Assembly: GCA_946629205.1 (NCBI GenBank)
Contig: CAMOXP010000057.1
Span: 1 to 7,904, forward strand
DNA from: an uncultured Bacillota bacterium
GTDB taxonomy: Bacteria; Bacillota; Clostridia; Peptostreptococcales; Anaerovoracaceae
Direction of reading: 5' to 3'
Length of the DNA: 7,904 bases
The position numbers and the translations under genes were made by a program. Positions 1 through 7,007 of this stretch are shown piece after piece; the first letter of the stretch is position 1; each line of letters begins with the position of its first letter. The notes beneath the pieces were generated by a model. That model did not search any database. It was not told where the DNA came from and worked only from the letters and a program-made list of their open reading frames with translations.

Positions 1-10
1 ACTTCTCTCA

Positions 11-1138
11 TTACTTTTCTCCGTGGAACTGATAATACGTTGTCTCTATATTCCCGTTATACAGTTTGCGCCGGCGGTTTGCCCGGCGGCCCATGATCTT
101 TTTCTCAGCGTCCTTGTCCGGGGTGATCACAAAGAGCGACCAGCCGGGGTTTTCCCTGCAGAACCTGCGCAACGCTTTGAATACGCCGTCGATTTCATCC
201 TGCTCACCGATGCGCTCGCCGTATGGCGGATTGGTGATGATCATGCCGTGCTCATCCTGCAGCGCAGAAACGTCCAGATCCCTGACGTCAGCCCTGGTGA
301 ACCTGATGCACATGTCCACGCCCGCTTCTTCCGCGTTGACACGGGCGGCATGCACTGCCTTCGGGTCGATATCGGACGCGTAGATGCTGACCGGCATCTC
401 CGTGATTGCAGCATAAGCATTCGCCCGTTCTTCCTTCCACATCTCCTGCGGGATCAGGCTCCATGCCTCACTGGCAAAGGTCCGCGACAAGCCGGGGGCG
501 ATGTTCATGCCGATCATGGCTGCTTCGATGGGAATAGTCCCGCTCCCGCAGCAAGGGTCGGCCAATGCGCGCCCGGACCTGTAAAAGCTCAAATAAACCA
601 GCGCCGCCGCCAGGGTCTCTTTCATGGGCGCGTCGACCGGTGCCGTGCGGTAACCCCTCTTATGGAGTCCCGTACCGCTCGTATCGATCGTCACCGTAGC
701 ACGGTCCTTCAGGAGCGTGACTTTGACCGTGTACTCTGCCCCGGTCTCCGGGAACTGCTCGATGCCGTATGCCCCGCGCATTCGATCGACGATGGCCTTC
801 TTTGAGACGCTCTGGATCGCCGGCGGATTGTGCAGTTTGGACTTGACCGTAGAGCAGGTCACGGTGAACTTGCCGTCTGCCGGGATGATATCTTCCCACG
901 CAAAAGCGCGAATGCCCTGGAACAAGTCCTCGAAGGTCAGCGCTTCGAACTCGCAGGTCTTGAGCAAAACCCTGTCGGCGCAGCGCAGCCATAAATTAGA
1001 GCGGACGATCGCCCGCTCATCACCGGCAAAGGTCACCTTGCCATCTTCTGTTTTCAGTATTTCATATTCCAGCCCTTCGATCTCTCTGCGGACCACCGCT
1101 TCCAGACCGAACGTCGCTGTCGCAATCAGTTCGTACAT
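11..1138 (-). CDS. rlmL: THUMP-domain class I SAM-dependent rRNA methyltransferase (RlmL/YpsC type)
   Basis: This is a predicted cytosolic RNA methyltransferase of 375 aa. By family it should make N2-methylguanosine in 23S rRNA (the RlmL/YpsC group, m2G2445 in E. coli numbering). A THUMP RNA-binding region covers about residues 45-155. The Rossmann methyltransferase domain follows, with the family signature KRGYR at 160-164, a SAM-binding motif I DPCCGSGT at 194-201, the acidic DIDP at 256-259 and a catalytic NPPYGER at 303-309. The length matches the stand-alone Gram-positive form rather than the longer RlmKL fusion of enterobacteria. The ATG lies 8 bp after the kinase stop and has only a weak purine-rich site (GATGAAGAT), so it probably depends on translation of the kinase. 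The TAA stop is 10 bases from the window edge, so the next gene is not visible. The family call is secure; the exact target base is inferred from homology. Confidence 0.93.
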   Translation of the reverse strand: MYELIATATFGLEAVVRREIEGLEYEILKTEDGKVTFAGDERAIVRSNLWLRCADRVLLKTCEFEALTFEDLFQGIRAFAWEDIIPADGKFTVTCSTVKSKLHNPPAIQSVSKKAIVDRMRGAYGIEQFPETGAEYTVKVTLLKDRATVTIDTSGTGLHKRGYRTAPVDAPMKETLAAALVYLSFYRSGRALADPCCGSGTIPIEAAMIGMNIAPGLSRTFASEAWSLIPQEMWKEERANAYAAITEMPVSIYASDIDPKAVHAARVNAEEAGVDMCIRFTRADVRDLDVSALQDEHGMIITNPPYGERIGEQDEIDGVFKALRRFCRENPGWSLFVITPDKDAEKKIMGRRANRRRKLYNGNIETTYYQFHGEK

Positions 1139-1146
1139 ATCTTCAT

Positions 1147-2607
1147 CTATTTCTGCAAAACTTTAGCCAGTTCCTTCTTAAGGTCTGCCGGATCGAGCGG
1201 CTTGGCCGTATGTCCGTTCATTCCTGCTTCAAGAGCGCGCTGCCGGTCTTCCGCAAAGGCATTCGCTGTTACGGCGATGATCGGCACAGACGCCTTCTTC
1301 GGATCATCCATCGCCCGGATTGCTTTTGCAGCTTCGTAGCCATCCATGATTGGCATTTGAATATCCATTAGGACCGCGTCGTAGTAGTCGTTCCCGGCCG
1401 CAGACAGCATGTCCACAACTTCCTTTCCATTTTCCGCGGTCTCGATGCAAAAGCCCATACTTTCAAGGACAAGCACTGCGATCTGCCGGTTGACCTCCAT
1501 GTCTTCCGCGAGAAGGATCCGTTTTCCCGCGGCACAGCCACATCCGCCCTCGGGTTCCGCTGTATGATGATCCTCCACGGCCGAAACGGCCTCTGCCGCT
1601 GCCAGATCCAGACGGATCGTGAACTCCGTGCCCTTGTTCAGTTCTGTCGCAACGTCGATGGTGCCGTCCATGAGATCCACCAGGTTTTTAGTGATAGCCA
1701 TGCCGAGACCTGTACCCTGGATCCCGCTGACGGTCGAGGAGCGCTCCCGCTCAAAGGAATCAAAAACGTGTTCGGCAAATTCTTCTGTCATGCCGATTCC
1801 GTCGTCCCTGACCTTGAGTTCATAAGAACAATCCGAAGTCTCTGTGAGGGACACCTTGACTTCGCCGCCTTCCGGCGTGAATTTATACGCGTTGCTGATC
1901 AGATTGAACAGGATGCGGTTGATGTGCGTACGGTCACAGACCACATGCCGGTTCCGGACGCCGGAGGTGTCGACGGTGAAACGGATCTGTTTGTCACGCA
2001 TCTGTTCATCGAACGTCACATGTGTGTTCTCGACGATTTCCGCAATGTCCTCCGCGTCTTCCGTCAGCGTCAGCTTGCCGCTTTCGATGCGGCTCATTTC
2101 GAGGATATCATTGATGAGTTCCAGAAGTTGCTGCCCGGAAACGCCGATCTTCTCCAGATATTCCCTTGCCTGTGCTTCGGTCGTTTTCTCATCCTGCCCC
2201 AGCCGGGCGAACCCGATGATCGCGTTGAGCGGCGTTCTGATATCATGGGACATATTTGATAGAAAGGTCGACTTGGCGGCGCTTGCCTGTTCTGCCACTT
2301 TCAGATCGATTCTGAGCTGTTCGGTCTTGTGCACCCTCTCGCTCAGCTTCTGCAAAAGCCTCAAAACTGCCAAAACGAACAGACTTCCGCCAAAAAGAAT
2401 CCCGGCAACGACAAAATCCGGATTTCCAACGAAGCCGACAAAGAGATATCCCAGGAAGAACAGAATCAGCAAAAGAATCGGGAAATACAGACTGCCTACG
2501 CTGCTGCTCCATCCCCATTGCTTTCTGAACCGTCCCGCGAAGCGGATGTACAATATGATGTTGAGAAGCATGATCGCACTTCCTAGGATAATAACAGCCT
2601 TCATCAT
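1147..2607 (-). CDS. Hybrid sensor histidine kinase with C-terminal receiver domain
   Basis: This 486-aa membrane kinase has three hydrophobic segments at about 3-23, 42-61 and 64-84, joined by short loops. There is no periplasmic sensor domain, PAS or HAMP. A helical linker (about 85-112) leads to HisKA with phospho-acceptor H121 in SHDIRTPLNAI. The HATPase part has an N-box (N235, N239), G1 DDGIGM (268-273), an FDSF F-box and G2 GTGLGM (298-303). A linker with a C-G-C motif (356-358) leads to a complete receiver: acidic pair E368/D369, phospho-acceptor D415, T447 and K469. All catalytic residues are present, so it should be active. Two ATGs stand in tandem; the first overlaps the HutD-like stop as ATGA and has GGAGGA 11 bases upstream. 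No Hpt domain, separate response regulator or DNA-binding output is visible, so its output is unknown. Its signal may come through the neighbouring HutD-like protein (inference). Confidence 0.95.
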   Translation of the reverse strand: MMKAVIILGSAIMLLNIILYIRFAGRFRKQWGWSSSVGSLYFPILLLILFFLGYLFVGFVGNPDFVVAGILFGGSLFVLAVLRLLQKLSERVHKTEQLRIDLKVAEQASAAKSTFLSNMSHDIRTPLNAIIGFARLGQDEKTTEAQAREYLEKIGVSGQQLLELINDILEMSRIESGKLTLTEDAEDIAEIVENTHVTFDEQMRDKQIRFTVDTSGVRNRHVVCDRTHINRILFNLISNAYKFTPEGGEVKVSLTETSDCSYELKVRDDGIGMTEEFAEHVFDSFERERSSTVSGIQGTGLGMAITKNLVDLMDGTIDVATELNKGTEFTIRLDLAAAEAVSAVEDHHTAEPEGGCGCAAGKRILLAEDMEVNRQIAVLVLESMGFCIETAENGKEVVDMLSAAGNDYYDAVLMDIQMPIMDGYEAAKAIRAMDDPKKASVPIIAVTANAFAEDRQRALEAGMNGHTAKPLDPADLKKELAKVLQK

Positions 2608-3716
2608 TTATTCATCTTCCTCCAGAAGTCGGCGGCGCCTTTGTATGTCTCGCCGCTCCGGTCTCTGTACTTGTGCTTGAGCCGTTCCTGCTGCGGATCG
2701 AAATTCAACTGTTCCTCGAAAATCTTCTGCTCATATGCTGTCAGGTTCTCCGAGCTTTTGATGTGGGCGCTGATCGGCCGCGGCAGAACCATCAGATAGA
2801 TCAGCGGCGAGATCAGGAACACATCGACAATGGAAAAGGCGATCACAAGACCGAATACCGCCGCCCCGCTCACGCCGGCAGGCAAAAGCAGTATGCACAG
2901 GATGATCCCGATGCACCACACCAGTCCGGAAATAAAATACTTGTCCAGAAACCGCAGTTTCTTCTCCAGCGCCGGACTGTAGAGCAGACCTTTTTTCTTC
3001 ATCTTCCGCATGGCGCCGCTCCATCGGTTGTTTCCCAGCGACAGCTTCAGCGCCAGAGCAAAATCAGATCCGCCCTTCTGGGCCTCCCCTGCTGCAACCG
3101 CCTCCTGTGAGAAATCCAGCACCTCTTCCTTTTCGAAAGCGACTTCGGTCAGGATACACTTACCCTGCCCCATGACCGACAGGCTCACTTCTTCACCGGG
3201 CTCCAGTTCGATAACCATCTGCTCATCAGCTTTGACCATGTCCGTTTTGCCTCCGGCAGATACGACCGTGTACCCTTCGGCGCTGTAGATTCCCAGACAG
3301 CGGGAACCCTCGAACTGACTTCCCACCTGCTGCGCTTCCTCCGTAAGGTCGACCAGTTCCATCCGGCCTTTGCATCCCTTGCGGTAAATGAGGTTGTAGT
3401 CCTTGATCAGCTTGCCGAAGCATTTCGTCTTGGTCGCGCCGTCGAATACGTCGTACTCATAGGCCGACAGACTTGCGGTCCGTTCCTCGCCGTGGGCCAG
3501 GACAACAGATCCTTCCAGCACCATCAGGATGCGGTCATAGTCCGGCAGTTTCGTGAAGGAGGATTCCTCCAGATCCGAATCTGCGCTGGAAAGACGCCAC
3601 AGAAAATCCCTGTCCAGATACTCCGCCTTCTCAGGGTAAATGGCCAGCTCGCGGGTGTTGCCGCCGGACCATTTGCTCATCTTGTAATTATCTTCTTTGT
3701 AAATTCGCTTTTTCAT
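2604..3716 (-). CDS. HutD-like cupin protein with a C-terminal two-helix membrane domain
   Basis: This 370-aa protein starts like the HutD (DUF886) family: W16-SGGNTREL, IYPE, FLWRLS (38-43), LPDYDR (57-62) with VLEG, FDG (91-93), and a KDYNLIYRKG block at about 105-114. The similarity covers about residues 8-195, the whole length of a normal HutD bicupin. In pseudomonads HutD is tied to histidine utilisation and thought to bind a small pathway metabolite. The extra C-terminal part is unusual. A basic linker (KMKKK, about 238-242) is followed by two hydrophobic helices (about 261-280 and 284-311) with a short turn, then a charged tail of about 60 residues. No signal peptide is seen and the flanks are basic, so the cupin and tail should be cytosolic. 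No hut genes are in the window. The first ATG fits family length but has no Shine-Dalgarno. It overlaps the kinase by 4 bp. HutD-like fold confident; function unknown. Confidence 0.85.
   Translation of the reverse strand: MKKRIYKEDNYKMSKWSGGNTRELAIYPEKAEYLDRDFLWRLSSADSDLEESSFTKLPDYDRILMVLEGSVVLAHGEERTASLSAYEYDVFDGATKTKCFGKLIKDYNLIYRKGCKGRMELVDLTEEAQQVGSQFEGSRCLGIYSAEGYTVVSAGGKTDMVKADEQMVIELEPGEEVSLSVMGQGKCILTEVAFEKEEVLDFSQEAVAAGEAQKGGSDFALALKLSLGNNRWSGAMRKMKKKGLLYSPALEKKLRFLDKYFISGLVWCIGIILCILLLPAGVSGAAVFGLVIAFSIVDVFLISPLIYLMVLPRPISAHIKSSENLTAYEQKIFEEQLNFDPQQERLKHKYRDRSGETYKGAADFWRKMNK
2618..2623 (-). promoter_or_regulatory. Ribosome binding site of the hybrid kinase inside the HutD-like gene
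   Basis: GGAGGA lies within the last codons of the HutD-like gene, 10-11 bases before the first kinase ATG. With the ATGA stop/start overlap it supports translational coupling of the two proteins. Confidence 0.75.
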
Positions 3717-3722
3717 GGTTTG

Positions 3723-3751
3723 ATTATACTATTTTCCGACATAAGAATCTA
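3723..3751 (-). promoter_or_regulatory. Possible internal promoter for a leaderless HutD-like/kinase transcript
   Basis: A perfect TATAAT (3723-3728) follows directly on the methyltransferase stop codon. It ends six bases before the ATG of the HutD-like gene. A -35 at 17-bp spacing would be TAGATT (3746-3751), only 3 of 6 matches. If used, transcription would begin at or next to the A of the ATG, giving a leaderless message, which fits the lack of a Shine-Dalgarno. The weak -35 keeps confidence low. Confidence 0.35.
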
Positions 3752-5150
3752 TCTCTTCCCAGCAAAACCGGTTTCCGAATATGTCGTAGCCGATCACATG
3801 CAGCCTGCCTTCCGGCAGCGTGCAAAAATCGGTGTTCCTGATAATCTCGGAAGCCCGGTGCACTTTCCCGTCGTAGTCCGGATCCAGGCTCCAGAAGTCG
3901 ATGCAGGATCTACTGTCGTCATGGAGGTATTCCAGCGCGATATCTTCATCTGCGTCGCTCAGCTTCAGCACGTCGGGCACATAGTCGGTGATGCGCAGAC
4001 ATCCCATCTCCTCGCTGCACCGGACCAGACGGCTCAGTGCTTCATCGGGATCCTTCTCGTTCCTGACGACTGCAAAAGCACCAAAGCGCTTGTCATTCTC
4101 CATTTTTGTGTTCATGAACCGGCGGATCTGACTGGATACGGACACCTCGCCTTCATCGCACATGATCCAAGGGCGGTTCATCCTCTCACAGACCACGCCC
4201 ATGGTTCCCGAGCCGGAGAAAAAGTCCGCGCACAGGTCCCCTTCGTCGCTGCATGCCTGCACAATGCGCTCCAGAAGCTTTTCCGGCTTTTGCGTGGCGT
4301 ATCCGGTCCGCTCGCGGGATGTCCGGCCGACCATGTCGATGGTCCACACGTCCTTCATGTTCACCATGGTGTACCATCCCAGCTCGTCCTGGAATTCCTC
4401 GACGTTTTTGAAGCGGTAAGGCTTCATGTCCCGGTTGTAGGATTTTTCCTTCAGCGGATGGAACTTGTATTGATTGCTTTTGCTATAGAACAGGAGCGTG
4501 TCATGCTTGCGGGCAAAACTCCTTTTCGACGCGCCGCCGGATTTATAGTTCCATACGACCTCGTTGACGAAGTTGTCATAACCGAATATTTCGTCCAGCA
4601 AAGTCTTCATATAGTGGGAGCTGTGCCAGTCCAGGTGCACCCAGATACAGCCCGTGTCCGCGAGCAGTTCCTTCATGAGCATGAAGCGGACGCCCAGCAT
4701 GGCCAGGTACTGCTGCAGGCTGTCCTCCCAGGTATCATCGTAGGCGCCGGTCTTGATATAAGGCGACAGACCCAGCTTATCGGACTGCAGGCGCACCGAG
4801 GTCTGATACTTGCTGTTGGAAAAAAACGGCGGGTCCACATAAATGAGCTGGATCTTCCCTGCCATGTTCTTCTCCTTGAGCAGATATTCCATGTACTCCA
4901 GATTATCGCCGCCTGCCAGCACGTTTTCCGGCGCGGCTGTTTCTGCGGCCGCTGCGTCCGGCGTCTTCTGTCCGGGCGTATTCGCTTTCTGTCCGGGCGT
5001 ATTCGCCTTCTGTCCGGGCGTATTCGCTTTCTGTCCGGGCGTATAGATCTCATTCGTGTAGAATTTCGTGTACCGCTTCCGTTTCATGATTCTCTGGTAC
5101 ATGCGGCGCGACTGGGTCAGCGCCTTCACCACTTCGTTAATCCTGCTCAT
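3729..5150 (-). CDS. Solitary site-specific DNA methyltransferase (beta-type, Mod-like)
   Basis: This 473-aa enzyme is predicted to methylate adenine N6 (or cytosine N4) at a specific DNA site using SAM. Motif order is the beta type: catalytic motif IV DPPF (106-109) precedes the SAM-binding DFFSGSGT (309-316). Other family blocks are GGDN (80-83), VHLDWHSSHY (171-180), RKHDTLLFYSK (214-224), and KDVW plus RTGYATQKPEKLLERI (about 266-296). The part between about 200 and 285 should carry target recognition. A C-terminal region (about 415-470, DFW...DYDG...YDIFGN) resembles the accessory tail of related DNA methylases. The N-terminal basic helix (1-30) is followed by TPGQKAN repeats (37-62) and an Ala-rich linker. 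ATG overlaps the ygiQ stop as ATGA, with GGGAGG about nine bases upstream. No restriction endonuclease or specificity subunit is in the window, so a regulatory role is possible. The recognition site cannot be read from sequence. Confidence 0.92.
   Translation of the reverse strand: MSRINEVVKALTQSRRMYQRIMKRKRYTKFYTNEIYTPGQKANTPGQKANTPGQKANTPGQKTPDAAAAETAAPENVLAGGDNLEYMEYLLKEKNMAGKIQLIYVDPPFFSNSKYQTSVRLQSDKLGLSPYIKTGAYDDTWEDSLQQYLAMLGVRFMLMKELLADTGCIWVHLDWHSSHYMKTLLDEIFGYDNFVNEVVWNYKSGGASKRSFARKHDTLLFYSKSNQYKFHPLKEKSYNRDMKPYRFKNVEEFQDELGWYTMVNMKDVWTIDMVGRTSRERTGYATQKPEKLLERIVQACSDEGDLCADFFSGSGTMGVVCERMNRPWIMCDEGEVSVSSQIRRFMNTKMENDKRFGAFAVVRNEKDPDEALSRLVRCSEEMGCLRITDYVPDVLKLSDADEDIALEYLHDDSRSCIDFWSLDPDYDGKVHRASEIIRNTDFCTLPEGRLHVIGYDIFGNRFCWEEIDSYVGK
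4965..5042 (-). repeat. Four-copy 21-bp tandem repeat in the methyltransferase gene
   Basis: On the coding strand the unit is ACG CCC GGA CAG AAR GCG AAT, encoding TPGQKAN. Three full copies and a fourth 15-bp copy are identical except at the lysine codon, which alternates AAA, AAG, AAA, AAG. This alternation suggests that a 42-bp pair was itself duplicated. The period is a multiple of three, so copy changes alter linker length without breaking the frame. The next bases (ACG CCG GAC) look like a decayed fifth copy that lost one C. Confidence 0.95.
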
Positions 5151-7003
5151 TGTCTTCTGCCTCCCAGAAGTACTTTCTCAAGGTCTTTTCGTCCTGCCAG
5201 ATCCAAAGCGCGTTTCACCAGCTTCTCGTTTTTCTTCTTGTTGAAGTGGAGCAGCGCCCGCTGGAGTTTCTTTTCCTCAGGGTCTTTCGCCACATAGACG
5301 TTGCGTCCGGTGAACGGATCTTTTTCTGTATAGTAAATGCATGTGGACAGTGTGCCCGGCGTCGGATAGAAATCCTGCACCTGATCGGGCACGAATCCTG
5401 TTTTCTTCATATAGAGCGCCAGTTCCACCGCGTCCTGCAGCGTACATCCCGGATGGGATGAAATGAAGTACGGGATCATGTATTGTTTCAGTCCCAAATG
5501 CTTGTTGATCCTCTTATATTCCTCGGCAAAACTGTCAAAGACATCGATGCCCGGTTTGTGCATCTGACGCAGGACATTCGCTGCGGCGTGCTCCGGTGCC
5601 ACCTTCAGTATACCGCTTATGTGGCATTCGCACAATTCTTCCAAAAATCTGTATCCTGAACCGCCTTTTCCCTTTCGTTTCATATCGGCCATGATGTAAT
5701 CGAACCGGACGCCGGAACGGATAAAGACTTTTTTCACGCCTTCCACTTCGCCCACCGCGCGGAGCACGTCGATGTAGTCAGTGTGATCCGTATCCAACTG
5801 ACTGCAGGGCTTGGGGAACAAGCAGTCCTTGCTGCCACACATACCGTGCTCCAGCTGTTTTTTGCACGAGGGATGATGGAAGTTCGCCGTCGGTCCGCCC
5901 ACATCGTGGATGTAGCCCTTGAACTGGGGATCACGTGCCATCAGCTGCGCCTCGCTGACGATGGAGCCTTTGCTTCTGCTCCTGACCTCCCGTCCCTGAT
6001 GATAGGTGATCGCGCAAAAGCTGCAGCCGCCGAAGCATCCTCTGTTGGCGGTGATGCTGAATTTCACTTCCTGAATGGCCGGAACGCCGCCTTCTGCCTC
6101 GTAGGACGGATGGTAAGTCCGCATATACGGCAGCGCGTAGAGGTCATCCAGTTCCATTTCTTCCAGCGGAGGCTGGGGCGGATTCTGCACGATGCAGACG
6201 CCGTCCGGATAGGTCTCGATGAGACGTTTTCCATTGATCGGATCATTGCTGCGGTACTGGAGCCGGAAGCTTTCGCTGTAGGCCGCCTTGGCGCGTTCAT
6301 CGCTTCCCGAGAGGCTGCCGAAATCCGGCAAAAGCACATCATCGTCTTCGGGATAGAGCGCGCCGGCCGCATCCTGCTGCGCGGCACGGGGCGCCTTCGC
6401 TTTATAGCAGGTGCCGCGGATCCATCCGATATCGCCCGCATCGATGCCCGCGTCCAGCGCTTCGGCGATCTCGCAGACCGCCCGCTCCCCCATTCCGTAG
6501 ATAAGCAGGTCTGCCTTTGCATCCAGCAGAATGGAGCGGCGGACCTTATCGTCCCAGTAATCGTAATGGGCGAACCGGCGCAGGCTCGCTTCCAGTCCGC
6601 CGATGATGACGGGTGCGTCCTTATAAGCTTCTCTTGCTCTGTTGCTGTAGACGATGACTGCCCGGTCGGGACGTCTGCCAGCCTTGCCGCCCGGCGAGTA
6701 CACGTCCCGCTTTCTGCGGTTCTTCTGCACGGAAAAATTGTTGACCATGGAGTCTACGTTGCCGCTGTTGATGAGAAATCCCAGACGCGGCCGGCCGAAC
6801 CTCCTGAAGTCATCTGCGCTGTGCCAGTCCGGCTGCGCCAGGATAGCGACCTTATAGCCGCGCGACTGGAGCACCCTGCTGATAATGGCCGTACCAAAAG
6901 AAGGATGGTCAACGTAGGCGTCTCCCGTGACAAGCACAAAGTCAGCCTGCTCCCATCCTCTCTCTTTCATTTCTTTTCTGTTGGTCGGCAGAAAACCCGT
7001 CAT
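5147..7003 (-). CDS. ygiQ: YgiQ-family radical SAM protein
   Basis: This 618-aa protein belongs to the widespread YgiQ family (UPF0313), whose reaction is not established. The N-terminal domain (about 1-300) has the conserved TGDAYVDHPSFG (26-37) and AQPDW (56-60) blocks and resembles a cobalamin-binding-type Rossmann module. The radical SAM core has the cluster motif C323-x3-C327-x2-C330 (RGCFGGCSFC), then HDVGGPTANFH. Four more cysteines follow: C380, C389, C394 and C400. Later family blocks are KVAPEH, PYFISSHPGC and QVQDFYPTPGT, then a basic C-terminal segment. The first ATG is kept because FLPTNRKEM, just after it, is conserved in the E. coli protein. It lies 4 bp after the yqeY stop with only a weak site (GGGA), so coupling with yqeY is likely. 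Length is normal, and it is intact. Confidence 0.95.
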   Translation of the reverse strand: MTGFLPTNRKEMKERGWEQADFVLVTGDAYVDHPSFGTAIISRVLQSRGYKVAILAQPDWHSADDFRRFGRPRLGFLINSGNVDSMVNNFSVQKNRRKRDVYSPGGKAGRRPDRAVIVYSNRAREAYKDAPVIIGGLEASLRRFAHYDYWDDKVRRSILLDAKADLLIYGMGERAVCEIAEALDAGIDAGDIGWIRGTCYKAKAPRAAQQDAAGALYPEDDDVLLPDFGSLSGSDERAKAAYSESFRLQYRSNDPINGKRLIETYPDGVCIVQNPPQPPLEEMELDDLYALPYMRTYHPSYEAEGGVPAIQEVKFSITANRGCFGGCSFCAITYHQGREVRSRSKGSIVSEAQLMARDPQFKGYIHDVGGPTANFHHPSCKKQLEHGMCGSKDCLFPKPCSQLDTDHTDYIDVLRAVGEVEGVKKVFIRSGVRFDYIMADMKRKGKGGSGYRFLEELCECHISGILKVAPEHAAANVLRQMHKPGIDVFDSFAEEYKRINKHLGLKQYMIPYFISSHPGCTLQDAVELALYMKKTGFVPDQVQDFYPTPGTLSTCIYYTEKDPFTGRNVYVAKDPEEKKLQRALLHFNKKKNEKLVKRALDLAGRKDLEKVLLGGRRQ

Positions 7004-7007
7004 GGTT

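Noticed and set aside
2604..3716. Assignment of the HutD-like gene as hutD of a histidine-utilisation operon.
   Set aside because: No hutH, hutU, hutI or hutG gene is present, and the C-terminal membrane domain is foreign to that protein, so only family similarity is claimed.
4965..5042. A CRISPR-like array.
   Set aside because: The 21-bp units are directly tandem without spacers, are in frame with a gene, and encode a peptide repeat.
4965..5042. Frame-switching phase variation of the methyltransferase by repeat slippage.
   Set aside because: The unit is 21 bp, so gain or loss of whole copies keeps the reading frame; only linker length can change.
3492..5297. A 601-codon open frame on the plus strand opposite the methyltransferase and the ends of its neighbours.
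   Set aside because: It runs antisense across a well-supported gene and both junctions, has no domain I recognise, and its composition is that of a complement-strand shadow. The repeats simply read as a second periodic peptide. No plausible binding site or promoter was seen.
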